A program made the translations under genes and the position numbers. A model generated the notes under the pieces. That model was not told the origin of the DNA. It did no database searches and saw only the letters and a list, made by a program, of their open reading frames with translations. Of a DNA stretch of 64,000 bases, positions 36,814 to 46,712 are shown one piece after another (positions within the stretch are counted from its first letter, which is position 1; each line of letters opens with the position of its first letter). Origin of the DNA: Spirochaetota bacterium (GTDB taxonomy: Bacteria; Spirochaetota; UBA4802; JAFGJZ01); assembly GCA_027858855.1 (NCBI GenBank), contig JAQIBV010000021.1:128816-192815 (forward strand), given 5' to 3'.

Positions 36814-37374
36814 ATGAGATCTGGATATTTAATAATAATTATTTTACTTGCTTCGTGTAGTACAATTGTACCGCCAAAAATGTATATTACCGGTGAAAAG
36901 ACATTAACCGAAAGTCAGGTTGTTGGAGACTATAAAGAGATTGAAAAGGATGCATGGGCTATTTCTTCAGTAGAAACTCATGTTCAGCGTGAAGCCAGTA
37001 AGAACAGATCGGCAATTGGAGATGAAGAGATTTTTAAAGCTATGAAAATTCGGGAATACCATGCCGATGTAATTCGTGAGTATAAGTCGGAGGGAGTAAT
37101 TGGAGAGGCGAATAACGGTCTGGTTGCATATCGTCCGGTTGAAGAATATGAGACAGATACGGACTTACGCCGAATCGTGAGGCTTGTAGTTGAAGAGGAG
37201 AATAGTGCCCGAACTACGATTTTCCGAAGAACATTGGTACTGGGTGGAAAGGCAAGCCCTACCCCCTTTGATATTAGAACCTTCGGAGAAAAGTTTGCCG
37301 AAGAACAGAGAGATGCTGCTTTAGAGGGCGATTGGATTCAAAATACTTCCGGAAACTGGTTTACAAAAAGATGA
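36814..37374 (+). CDS. DUF1318 (YdbL-like) lipoprotein
   Basis: The 186-residue protein has a signal sequence with lipobox LLASC (Cys15). Residues about 85-150 match DUF1318: IREYHADVIREYKSEGVIGE, ANNGLVAYRP, then DLRRIVRLVVEEENSARTTIFRR. In E. coli, YdbL is a soluble periplasmic partner of the YdbH-YnbE lipid-transport bridge, and YnbE is the lipoprotein. Here a lipid anchor and the DUF1318 domain are on one chain, possibly merging both roles (inference). It follows the AsmA-like gene by two bases and overlaps the giant CHAT gene (ATGA). Confidence 0.8.
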   Translation: MRSGYLIIIILLASCSTIVPPKMYITGEKTLTESQVVGDYKEIEKDAWAISSVETHVQREASKNRSAIGDEEIFKAMKIREYHADVIREYKSEGVIGEANNGLVAYRPVEEYETDTDLRRIVRLVVEEENSARTTIFRRTLVLGGKASPTPFDIRTFGEKFAEEQRDAALEGDWIQNTSGNWFTKR

Positions 37375-40300
37375 AAAAAGCAAAACACCTAATAATAATT
37401 AATCTGTTAATTCTTGTGAGTCTCGGGGCTTTCGGCTGTGATGAAGACGAACTTTCAATCAGCATGAGTTACCCAGAAATGCTGGAGCAGGCCTTTAATG
37501 AAACAGGGGAAGGAAGAATAATTCCCGTAACTATTGAAAATGCAATTGAGGTGGATGGTTCTCTGGTAAGTAATGGTCGGTATTTCTTTTATACCTCTAA
37601 CAAGTATAGGGGAAATTATGATATTTATCTCCGTTCAATGCGTGATATTACTACCGTAAAGGTAATTTCCCATGCATCAAGTGACTATTCATCTGCAATA
37701 TCACCGAATGGAAAATATCTGGCTTTTGTTTCAGAACGGGAGGATCCGGAAGGTGATATTTATGTTTTAAGAGTGAAGTCACGTTCATTAATAAGAGACC
37801 AGCGTGATATAAAGAAAAAAGTCTCCTCCCTGGATTCTGATGCAAAGAATATATCACAGATTGTTGAAGCTGGTACTAGAAGAAAAACAGTCGTAAGGGA
37901 TTCAAACCCGACATGGTCACCTGATAGCAAATTAATTGCCTTTTCATCGGAACGAAATGGAATTGGGAATATATATATTTGTGAAAGGGATGGAGATAAT
38001 CTTCAGCAAATAACTACTGAGGGGGGAATGTATCCATCTTTTTCTCCGGATGGTAAAAAAATAGTCTACATTTCTTATCGAAATCCAAAGAATAATGGAG
38101 ACATCTATGTCGTTGATCTTGAAACAAGAGAGGATATTCAGATAACAGATACACTTTCGGTCGAGATGAGCCCGGCCTTTAGTGCAACAACAGATGAAAT
38201 AATCTATACTTTGATTGATAAGGATACTAATAATGACCGTATTATCGATCTTAAAGACAGATCCGTTATTCAATACAGGAATCTTGTAAACAATCACTCT
38301 TATGCTCTTACCTTTTATTCTAATTCAACGTTTTCTCCCCGTTATTTCCCCTATTTTGGTCAGAAATATTCAGAAAGTGATGTTGATAACTTTATGGGTG
38401 TAATTGTTTTTTCACAGCAGGTTGGAAATAATATAGATCTTAATCTAATTCCTGAATATGGAGTAATTCCTAAAAGAGAAAATGCGCAGGATCAGTTTGA
38501 ATTGGCACTTCGATATCTTAACGAATACAATGATTATGACAAGTATAATGAAGCATTAATGCGTGTTTTTTACTTTTTTTATCAAGCTGAAGATTCAGTC
38601 AGTAGAACCTTTATTGCGCGGGCAATTCGTGCGCGTGCACAGGAATATGTCAATAATCGTGAAAGAGAAAAAATTGCAGGCCTTATAACTGCAATAAACA
38701 GTATTAACAGAGAAGAAGAGAAAGACTATGTGTCTGTTTCTTTAGACTATCTCTCGGCGTTGTTATCTGGTTCAAATGAAGAGTCTGTTTTAAAAGAGGC
38801 TGCTTCCGGTTTAGCTGAAACAATGTATGCGCCTTTTGTACTAGAAGATCTTGGAAATTATTATCGCAAAGCAGGGCTTAAAGTTAAAGCCACAGATGTG
38901 TATGAAAATCTTTTAGCTACATTTCCTGACTATGAAAGAAAAATGTATATTAGCGAGTTTCTGGCAGCGATGAACTATAATGCTCCTACAGAAGAGATCT
39001 CTCCTTATTATATTGAAATTTTGAACAATGGTGCTGCATATCAAAAGGACGCAACCATTAGAGCGCTTTCAACTCTTTTTATGAGTGGTTATGTTCCGAG
39101 TCGGCGTCTAATGATGATGGATCTTTATCGTGAATTATATGGCTCCAGAGAAGGGCGCGCTGCCGATTTAATAACGGCATTATCAATATACATCAAGCAG
39201 TTAACCCTGTTTCAGCAGTCTGATTCGGCAGCTTCGCCGGAAGAGCTTATTACTTTGTTGAAAGATGTTTCTGACGAAAATATCCTCTATTATCGAATTA
39301 ATAAATTATTGGCCGACATGGCTTTGCGTCAGAAGGATGCTACTTTGGAAGAGAAGTATTTAAGTAGGTCTGTAAATAGTTATAAAGAACGATGGCGGCA
39401 AAATGATCTTGAAGAGATAATTATGCGTCTGATAGACATTTATGAGAATAAAGGACTTGCATTTGAAAAAAAGGGAGAGCTTAAAAAGGCTGTTAAAATC
39501 TATGAAGGATACACCGGCTTTCTTTCGGCATTGAAAAGCAAAAGAGTGTCTAAATTTGAATATATTTATAATGGATATGGAGCCAGGTCGCATATTCTTT
39601 ATATTGATGCCTATATGCAGTTAAAGGGAGCAACTTATAGTAACTTTGAACGTCTTGTAGAAAAATATGAGGATGGAGCAGCAAAGGCCCGCAAAAATTA
39701 TGATAAGGCTCATATCTATGGTTTGGGATATCTATATTCCAGATATGCTCTTTTTTGTGATAAGGAATACCAGAATACTTATGAAATTACTAAAAGAAGA
39801 AGCAGAGTGGAAGAGGACGAGGAGGAAGAATTAGATAGTGAACAGATAGCTTCTCTATTCTATAAGTCTGTTGAAGCATTGAATTGGGCCCTGTTTATGG
39901 ACGATTCTTTTTCTGATCCCTATCTGTTAAAAGGGTGGATATATCAGTATTTAGATTATCGTCGCGAATTTGAACTAAGAAAAGAGTACCCGCTGGGAAA
40001 ACATTTGGAAGCATATTTTCCGGCTAGCTTGCTTGAGGACAATATTGAGACTTATGAAAAGGCTTTGAGTGCAAACAATGAATTGCGTTATGCAGAAAAA
40101 GAGGGAAACCTTCACCTTAATCTCGGAAATACCTATTTTATGCTTCGTAATTACCCTGAGGCGATAATTCATTACAATGCCGTTGCAAAATATAAGAAAA
40201 ATTTTTCTTCAAAAAAAGAAGAGGCCTATTTTAGGTTTCATCTGGGCTATTGTAATTATCAGATGGGAAATAATCAGGAGTCTTTGAAAGAGTTTAATCG

Positions 40301-43300
40301 GGTTGAATCAATTTTTAAAGATATTTCTGGCGGAAAGATCAACAGACTGAATGTGAATGCCTTTATAATGGTTTATCGTTATTACGGTCTAATCTCTCAA
40401 ATGGAAGGAAAATATAGCGACTCGATTAAGTGGTACAATGCAATACTTAATGAAGCAGCGAAATATAATATAAAAATCGACCGTGCTCGTTATTATCAGG
40501 AAATTGCGAATTGTCATATAGAACTAAAAGAGTACAAAACTGCAACTGAACATATTAACCGTGCTGATCGCTTGATCAAAAATGACGATAGTCGTGAGTT
40601 CTGGATTCATAATCTTGATGCAGAGTTTTTGGGACTTATACCTCTGCCTTTGTTTGATTTTGAAGATATGGCTGTTGTTGGTGCGGGTCGTATATATCGA
40701 GAATTTGATCTTGAGACCAAAAGTTACTACAGTCTTTCTTTACTTGAAAAAATTCATTATACCAAGGGGGATTATCGATCGGTAATTAAAGTTCAGAAGA
40801 AAAAACTTAAATTGCTTAAAGGAAAGAAGCGAATTTTTCATAATGAAATCCGTTTAAGAGCTTTGAATAATTTGGGACATGCATACTTTGTTCTGGGAGA
40901 TTATAAAGAATCAGAAAATTATTTTTTGCAGGCTTGGGAAACTTCTGATTCGCTTGGGGATAATGAAGGAATGTTCATGGCCATTCAGAATATGACTAGC
41001 CTTTATAGCTTTATTCTGGAAAATAAACCGGATTATTATGAAAACCCGATTAGTGAGATAAACAAAATAATCGTAGAGATTGATAGCTACTCTGAAGCGT
41101 ATGAAAAAAAAGAGTATTCTACTCGGTTGGATCAGCTTGAAGATACCAGGAAAAAACGTGGCCTAGATGAGCCAACACCAGAGGATCGACGGTTACTGGC
41201 GCGTGAAGTTGCAGAGGATGCAAAGAGAAAGTTTTTTAAATTAGAGATTAATAAGGCGACTCTTAACTTCTATAAAGCTGAGTTACTGCACGATTCATAT
41301 GTGAATTCACTTGCAAAGGAGAAAGCCGATACTTCGGAAATAATATTCAGTTCAAATCGAAATATTTTTCAATACTATTATACCTCAGCTGAGATTTTTG
41401 AAAAGGCATCTGAAGGTGATGCCATAAGTCAGCAGATGAAGCTTAAACTGATGTTGAATGCAACAATTTCCCGACAGAAGCTTGGACAGGCAGCAGAGGC
41501 TTATTCGGTTCTTGAAAAGGCCTTAAAGATATCTAAGTATTATCAGTTTGATGAGATTAGTTATCTGATCTATTATAAGCAGGCTCGTTTTCTCGAAGAG
41601 AATTCTAAGGCAATCGGAATATCGGCTAAAAAAACCGGTGAACGATATGAAAATGCAATTGCGATTATTGAAGAGCTGCCGCAACAGTTTTATAATCGTG
41701 AGTCAATGGTGAATAATATTTATAATGACTATACCAGATATTTAATTTCGGAAAAGCAGTATACAAAAGCATTAAGGATACAGCAGCGTAAGCGGTCAGT
41801 CGCCTTAATTAATGCTACCTATCTCTCTTCTCCTTCTTTCGGAACAGTTTCGGAAAAAAATCTGTTCGATTCCTATAAGAACATTGTAAGTAATCTTTTG
41901 ATTCTGAAAAGAAACTATTCGAATCTGCTTGAGAAATACAATGATCAGTCTCGCCCTGAAATTGTTAGAATGAAGAATGAAATTGCTACATATAAAGAGC
42001 ATCTCTCTATAATAAACTATGAGAATCCGTTACTTCAAAAATTGATAAAACAATCAGTAACTGACTTTGACAGTGGAAATTCAGTTATTTATGAATTTAT
42101 GAGAAATGGTAATGATCTGCATGTGTGGCGAGTTGATGGTCAAGATGTCGATTATTCTTCTTTAGAGCTTGATTCTGATGATAAGTTAAAGAGAGCCATA
42201 AACGGTCATCTGAAAGAGACTGCTAGTGCGGAACGGCCTGTGTATCTAATATTCAATGAGACGATGAAAAAAACCATTGGAGAGATAAAAGCCGAAGCCG
42301 TTGAAACTGATCCGGTTGAATTTATGTATATTTGTTCATTTCAGGACTTAACATTTCTGGAAAAAACCGGAAAGACTCTTAACAGAAACGAATATACAAT
42401 AACTGATGATCTTGAAGAGTTGCTGGAGTCTAAGGAGGATCTGATTAAGTATTCCGTCATTATTGATAACAAGTTATCATCATTTGATACTTCAGAGATT
42501 TTGTTTTCAAAAAAAATCAGACCCTCATTATTAATTAAAAGTTTTAATGATGCACCAGTTTCACAGAATCATCTGTTGTATTACTCCGCATTGTATGCGG
42601 GAGCCTCTAACCTGGTGCTGCATTCAAACGGAGAAAAATATAAAGAGTTTACAACTTTCAGTCAGTTTAACTCTCTTCAGAATGGAAAGAAGACCTCTTA
42701 TTCCTTTGGTATCAATAGAGCGGTTTTTCCTGATGATACGGAGCGGATAGATGTTGTAAACAGCCTTTATGATCAATTTCAGAGTAGTCTGCTTCAGGGC
42801 GACCCTGCAAGTGCCAGGTTTTATCTTTTCCGTTGGTATGAAGCTGCAAAAAGCCTTGCGGATACCGAGGTTAATTATCTGTTTAATCTTGCACAGGTGT
42901 ATGACTATGAATTTCGAAGTGATGAGGCTGTTAATGAGTTAAAAAAAGTCGATTTGTCAACTATTGAGAATGTTGAGTCGTATAAAAGAGTTGTGAGTCA
43001 CATAATCTATTACTATCTGCGGGCTGGAGACATTACCGGTGCTGAAAACTATATGGAAGATCTTCCAGATATTGAAATCGATAGCCCAATAGTTGCCGAT
43101 GCTGACAGTGAAACAGATAGTGCAATAGTTGCCGATGCTGATGGTGAAACAGATGGCGTAACAGTTGCGGACGCTGACAGTGAAACAGATGGAGCAACAG
43201 TTGCGGACGCTGATAGTGAAACAGATAGTGTAATATTTGCTGAAACAGATATCTATAAACGTTCTGCTGATTATCGGTTTTTCAGTAATTTAATTACATC

Positions 43301-45335
43301 TGTAAAAAATTATCAAGGTGGAGTCTTTGACTTTTCGGGTACTACTGTACAGACATATAAACTTGCAGTTCTGACCGCTCGTTTCTTATCCACTTACGGC
43401 AAATACAATGAAGCCGCAAATGCTCTTTCTGCTGTTAAGGAGACAGATCTTCTTAATTATTCAGATCTTTTATTTGTTAATAGCCTGGTTAGTTTCCGTT
43501 CTCCCTATGTTCGGGATCCGAGGGTTCTTGACATTATTGATATCAGACAAATGAGTACATATGAGAATCTAAGGGATAGATATTTATCTGTAGTCGAGAT
43601 TGCTGGTTTGCATGACAGTTATTCGAAATATAGTGTACTGATGGCTTTAGACAGGTTAACCGGGCTTCTTGCTTCACAAAAAGTAAATGAAGTTGTGAAA
43701 GAGGACTCTTTGACTGGCATTGGCCTTAAGGGCGCTGTTCTTGATCAGATATTCTTCTTTGTAAAAGTTTCTGACTACTTATATCAAACTGGATCATATG
43801 AAAACAGTGTGATGCTGTTGAACCAGGCATTGTCGGTAGCAGATAAACATAAAACACAGTATGCTAAGGGTTTCCTTCATTATCGTTTGGCACAATACCA
43901 TGCTCGTGAAGAGAACTTCGTAGAAGTTGAAAGCGCACTTTCTAATATAGATGAGATAGCGGTTGCGAATAGTCTTTATGCTGATGTTAAACTTTTACAG
44001 GCTGAAGTAATGTCTCGAAATGGAGAGAATGAAGACAGTCAAAAGTTGATTTCTTCAATTTATTTGGTTCGTAACGATCATCAGATTACCAGAAGACTGA
44101 TTGGTATCTATAATGATTATTTGATGCATAAAGACAGTGGTGATGATTTGGTTGGCTTTCTGTCAAATAATCAGACTGTTTTAGATGAAGCATTACTGTT
44201 GCTTAAAAACGAGAGAGCAGGTGTAAATGTTTTTGAAAGATATCTGTTTTTTGATGAAGTATTGAACTGCTTCATAGAGGCGAATGCGAATGCTGGAAAT
44301 AACAGTAATGCAATTGCATTGGCAGAAAGAAAAAAACAGATACGACTGTTTCAGCTTTTCCCCGAGGAACTGGTTGTAAGCGAAAGTCTTTATGATGCAA
44401 AAACAAGAGCATTTTTGAAGGGTGAGTCAGTTTTGAAATCGCTTGAAGACGTATATTCGGTATTAGCGGATAAGAGTGCGGTATTATACTTTGAAAAGGT
44501 TCAATCAGATATTTATGTTTGGGTTATTGGAAATAAAACTGTAAATCATGTTGTGTTGAAAAATGGATATTTACGTTTCTCAGAACTCACAGAAATGTAT
44601 GAAGCTAATTTGCTTTCATTTTATCCAATGTCTGCGACAACGGCGGGTTTTAATTCATTATTTGTTAATTTATTAACCCAAATTGAGGGTTATGATAAAT
44701 TCTATGTTGTTTCCTCTTCAAAACTTCACAATCTCCCACTTGAACTAATGGGAGAAATTGCTCTTATAGAAAATAATGATATCAGTTATCTACCGGCACT
44801 TTCTGTTCTTTCCTCAAATAAAGATAAAGCAGTAAATAAGACTGTGTTTGTTCTTCAAAGTGAAAATGAGCTTGTTAATGATTATCTTGAGTTATTGGCT
44901 ATCAAAGAGTCTGGTTTGATACAGAAAACTGCGGTTGAACAAAAATCGTTTTCTGATATGGGTATTACACATGTTCAACAGGAGTTGTTCTGGGAGCCTG
45001 TAGCCGGAGTTTATGTTCTGAAAGGTAATCCTTATTCAGAAGTAATTGGGAATCAATATGTAACATATGTTTCAACAAATAGTTGTCTGTTGAATGATCC
45101 AAGTAGTTTTGTTTTGTATAATTTAGCATTGGGTAATACAGCTGTGGTTTTGAATAGAACAATGATTCGTGATATTAATAGTGCGATTCTTGTTCGGGAA
45201 TTCTATTCAGGTCTCCGAAGAGGAGAATCAGCTTCATCCTCTTTTTCTAATGCTTTAAGAAAAATATATTACAATAATCAAATATCTCATCCATCATATT
45301 GGTCTAAAACAAGATTATATGAGTCTGCTAAATAG
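37371..45335 (+). CDS. Giant lipoprotein: beta-propeller, TPR arrays, two CHAT-like domains
   Basis: The 2654-residue protein starts at ATG 37371 overlapping the previous stop; the signal ends in the atypical lipobox GAFGC. Residues about 65-330 are TolB/PD40-like propeller blades (SPNGKYLAFVSERED, SPDSKLIAFSSERNG, SPDGKKIVYIS). TPR-type helical repeats fill about 380-1560 (NLHLNLGNTYFMLRNYPEAI). A degenerate CHAT-like region lies at about 1560-1800 (SVIYEFMRNGNDLHVWRVDG). Four 12-residue repeats lie at 1904-1951, more helical repeats follow, and a C-terminal CHAT domain occupies about 2366-2654 with a candidate catalytic His2534 (GITHVQQELFW) and Cys2572 (VSTNSC). CHAT proteins are caspase-like proteases. 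Location is probably periplasmic; substrate unknown. Confidence 0.8.
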   Translation: MKKAKHLIIINLLILVSLGAFGCDEDELSISMSYPEMLEQAFNETGEGRIIPVTIENAIEVDGSLVSNGRYFFYTSNKYRGNYDIYLRSMRDITTVKVISHASSDYSSAISPNGKYLAFVSEREDPEGDIYVLRVKSRSLIRDQRDIKKKVSSLDSDAKNISQIVEAGTRRKTVVRDSNPTWSPDSKLIAFSSERNGIGNIYICERDGDNLQQITTEGGMYPSFSPDGKKIVYISYRNPKNNGDIYVVDLETREDIQITDTLSVEMSPAFSATTDEIIYTLIDKDTNNDRIIDLKDRSVIQYRNLVNNHSYALTFYSNSTFSPRYFPYFGQKYSESDVDNFMGVIVFSQQVGNNIDLNLIPEYGVIPKRENAQDQFELALRYLNEYNDYDKYNEALMRVFYFFYQAEDSVSRTFIARAIRARAQEYVNNREREKIAGLITAINSINREEEKDYVSVSLDYLSALLSGSNEESVLKEAASGLAETMYAPFVLEDLGNYYRKAGLKVKATDVYENLLATFPDYERKMYISEFLAAMNYNAPTEEISPYYIEILNNGAAYQKDATIRALSTLFMSGYVPSRRLMMMDLYRELYGSREGRAADLITALSIYIKQLTLFQQSDSAASPEELITLLKDVSDENILYYRINKLLADMALRQKDATLEEKYLSRSVNSYKERWRQNDLEEIIMRLIDIYENKGLAFEKKGELKKAVKIYEGYTGFLSALKSKRVSKFEYIYNGYGARSHILYIDAYMQLKGATYSNFERLVEKYEDGAAKARKNYDKAHIYGLGYLYSRYALFCDKEYQNTYEITKRRSRVEEDEEEELDSEQIASLFYKSVEALNWALFMDDSFSDPYLLKGWIYQYLDYRREFELRKEYPLGKHLEAYFPASLLEDNIETYEKALSANNELRYAEKEGNLHLNLGNTYFMLRNYPEAIIHYNAVAKYKKNFSSKKEEAYFRFHLGYCNYQMGNNQESLKEFNRVESIFKDISGGKINRLNVNAFIMVYRYYGLISQMEGKYSDSIKWYNAILNEAAKYNIKIDRARYYQEIANCHIELKEYKTATEHINRADRLIKNDDSREFWIHNLDAEFLGLIPLPLFDFEDMAVVGAGRIYREFDLETKSYYSLSLLEKIHYTKGDYRSVIKVQKKKLKLLKGKKRIFHNEIRLRALNNLGHAYFVLGDYKESENYFLQAWETSDSLGDNEGMFMAIQNMTSLYSFILENKPDYYENPISEINKIIVEIDSYSEAYEKKEYSTRLDQLEDTRKKRGLDEPTPEDRRLLAREVAEDAKRKFFKLEINKATLNFYKAELLHDSYVNSLAKEKADTSEIIFSSNRNIFQYYYTSAEIFEKASEGDAISQQMKLKLMLNATISRQKLGQAAEAYSVLEKALKISKYYQFDEISYLIYYKQARFLEENSKAIGISAKKTGERYENAIAIIEELPQQFYNRESMVNNIYNDYTRYLISEKQYTKALRIQQRKRSVALINATYLSSPSFGTVSEKNLFDSYKNIVSNLLILKRNYSNLLEKYNDQSRPEIVRMKNEIATYKEHLSIINYENPLLQKLIKQSVTDFDSGNSVIYEFMRNGNDLHVWRVDGQDVDYSSLELDSDDKLKRAINGHLKETASAERPVYLIFNETMKKTIGEIKAEAVETDPVEFMYICSFQDLTFLEKTGKTLNRNEYTITDDLEELLESKEDLIKYSVIIDNKLSSFDTSEILFSKKIRPSLLIKSFNDAPVSQNHLLYYSALYAGASNLVLHSNGEKYKEFTTFSQFNSLQNGKKTSYSFGINRAVFPDDTERIDVVNSLYDQFQSSLLQGDPASARFYLFRWYEAAKSLADTEVNYLFNLAQVYDYEFRSDEAVNELKKVDLSTIENVESYKRVVSHIIYYYLRAGDITGAENYMEDLPDIEIDSPIVADADSETDSAIVADADGETDGVTVADADSETDGATVADADSETDSVIFAETDIYKRSADYRFFSNLITSVKNYQGGVFDFSGTTVQTYKLAVLTARFLSTYGKYNEAANALSAVKETDLLNYSDLLFVNSLVSFRSPYVRDPRVLDIIDIRQMSTYENLRDRYLSVVEIAGLHDSYSKYSVLMALDRLTGLLASQKVNEVVKEDSLTGIGLKGAVLDQIFFFVKVSDYLYQTGSYENSVMLLNQALSVADKHKTQYAKGFLHYRLAQYHAREENFVEVESALSNIDEIAVANSLYADVKLLQAEVMSRNGENEDSQKLISSIYLVRNDHQITRRLIGIYNDYLMHKDSGDDLVGFLSNNQTVLDEALLLLKNERAGVNVFERYLFFDEVLNCFIEANANAGNNSNAIALAERKKQIRLFQLFPEELVVSESLYDAKTRAFLKGESVLKSLEDVYSVLADKSAVLYFEKVQSDIYVWVIGNKTVNHVVLKNGYLRFSELTEMYEANLLSFYPMSATTAGFNSLFVNLLTQIEGYDKFYVVSSSKLHNLPLELMGEIALIENNDISYLPALSVLSSNKDKAVNKTVFVLQSENELVNDYLELLAIKESGLIQKTAVEQKSFSDMGITHVQQELFWEPVAGVYVLKGNPYSEVIGNQYVTYVSTNSCLLNDPSSFVLYNLALGNTAVVLNRTMIRDINSAILVREFYSGLRRGESASSSFSNALRKIYYNNQISHPSYWSKTRLYESAK
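43080..43223 (+). repeat. 36-bp coding tandem repeat (four copies) in the giant gene
   Basis: Four consecutive 12-codon units encode D-S/G-x-I/T-V-A-D-A-D-S/G-E-T, followed by a partial fifth unit to 43250. They form an acidic, probably flexible linker between the degenerate CHAT-like half and the C-terminal half. Confidence 0.9.
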
Positions 45336-45403
45336 CAAGAAATGTAGAAAAAAGTATAGAAGGCCTATACTGTTATGGACTTGCCTGGATATTTCCATAA
45401 TAG

Positions 45404-45435
45404 GTCCGTCATCAAAAAAGGACTTGGTGACGGAC
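45404..45435. repeat. Strong hairpin downstream of the giant gene
   Basis: GTCCGTCATCAA (45404-45415), an 8-base loop and TTGGTGACGGAC (45424-45435) pair over 12 bp with one G-T. There is no T run after it, so it may be an mRNA-stabilising or attenuating element between the giant gene and the phosphatase gene. Confidence 0.65.
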
Positions 45436-45533
45436 TGCTCCACTGTATGTGGTGATTGTAACCTAATTATAGGGAACTTTGAAAAATTATCAATGAATGT
45501 TGAAAATTAATTAATTGAGGTTATCAGCAAATA

Positions 45534-46712
45534 ATGATTACAACAATACCTATTGCTATAGTTTCAGAGGATGACTATCTACCGGGAATCATCTCGAAGG
45601 TTATAAGATCATTCAAAGTAGATCAGTATTTATCGATTGAAAACTTTACAATATCCTCCGGTTTTATTGAAACCAATATTGTAATTATTGATTTTTCTTC
45701 AGTTAATTTGAGCATTGAGGATTTGGATACACTTTCAGGCTTTAAGAATAAAATACATATTATTGGGGTTGTCAGAATCGAAGATTACCACAATATTGAT
45801 GCTGATATGTGGAAGCACGTCTCCGAGGTTGTTCTTAAGCCTTTTCATCCAAACAGTTTAGTATTTGCCCTTGATCGATCTGTTAAACAGTTAAAGGGAG
45901 AGAAATCTGATGGTTTGCTGATTTCTGAGTTTAAGAAATACAGTGAGCAGCTTGAGAGGAATACAGCACAGGCTAATATTCGAAGCAGTAAGTTTAATAA
46001 CGATCTTGATATGGCAAGTAACCTGCAGGAGTGTCTATACCCTAAGGATTTGCCGGATATTCGTAATATCAGGTTCGCTTCAAAATATAGATCTCTCGAA
46101 AAAATTAGTGGAGATTTTTATCATTTTGAGAAATTCTCTTCAAACAGGTTCTCCCTTCTATTTGCAGATGTTTCAGGTCATGGAGTAACCGCCGCTCTGT
46201 ATTCGGCAATGGTGAAAAGTGCAATATCGTCTATAAATTTTGAAAGAGTTTCTCCCGCAGAAGTAGTAAAGCGGATGAATAAATTTCTTATAAGTGCGCA
46301 AAAGAAACCCAGCTATAATTATGTAACTATCTGTTATTCTTCTTTCGATTTAAAAAAGCAGAAGGTAACGTATTGTAATGCAGGATTACCCGCTCCATTG
46401 TTGATATCTAACAATAATGTAAAAAAAATGAATAATACTGGTCCTTTTGTGGGGATTTTTGACGCTGCAGAGTACCAGGAAGAGAGTGAAAAGTTTGTTC
46501 CCGGGGATAAAATGCTGTTTTTTACTGATGGAGCTTATGAGGATATAGAAGATTTTAATATTAAGAAAGGGTACCAAAAGGTTTTTTCAATAGTCGATAA
46601 GAATAAAGCACAAAAAATAAATGAAATCGTTGAAGAAATGTTTGCGATATTAGAAAACACACCAATAAAAAATGATGATAGTACCTATCTTGGAATTGAG
46701 TATATTAAATAA
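45534..46712 (+). CDS. Receiver-like/PP2C (RsbU-type) serine phosphatase
   Basis: The 392-residue protein begins with a receiver-like domain (about 1-120: IAIVSEDDY, VIIDFSS, VVLKPFHP), fairly diverged but keeping acidic, Asp and Lys positions. A helical linker ends in DLDMASNLQECLYP. The PP2C/SpoIIE domain has SGDFYHF, ADVSGHGVTAAL, FTDGAYED and NDDSTYLGI. It would dephosphorylate a STAS-type protein. It lies 198 bases after the giant CHAT gene and overlaps the next lipoprotein gene by one base. Upstream ribosome site is weak (TGAGG at 45516-45520). Confidence 0.88.
   Translation: MITTIPIAIVSEDDYLPGIISKVIRSFKVDQYLSIENFTISSGFIETNIVIIDFSSVNLSIEDLDTLSGFKNKIHIIGVVRIEDYHNIDADMWKHVSEVVLKPFHPNSLVFALDRSVKQLKGEKSDGLLISEFKKYSEQLERNTAQANIRSSKFNNDLDMASNLQECLYPKDLPDIRNIRFASKYRSLEKISGDFYHFEKFSSNRFSLLFADVSGHGVTAALYSAMVKSAISSINFERVSPAEVVKRMNKFLISAQKKPSYNYVTICYSSFDLKKQKVTYCNAGLPAPLLISNNNVKKMNNTGPFVGIFDAAEYQEESEKFVPGDKMLFFTDGAYEDIEDFNIKKGYQKVFSIVDKNKAQKINEIVEEMFAILENTPIKNDDSTYLGIEYIK

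Noticed and set aside
37371-45335. CRISPR type III-E (Craspase-type) TPR-CHAT protein
   Set aside because: No gRAMP/Cas7-like gene, no repeat array, and the protein carries an export signal and a propeller, unlike cytoplasmic TPR-CHAT.
45319-45510. 63-codon open frame after the giant gene
   Set aside because: It begins inside the giant gene, has no ribosome site, and its sequence is explained by the hairpin at 45404-45435.
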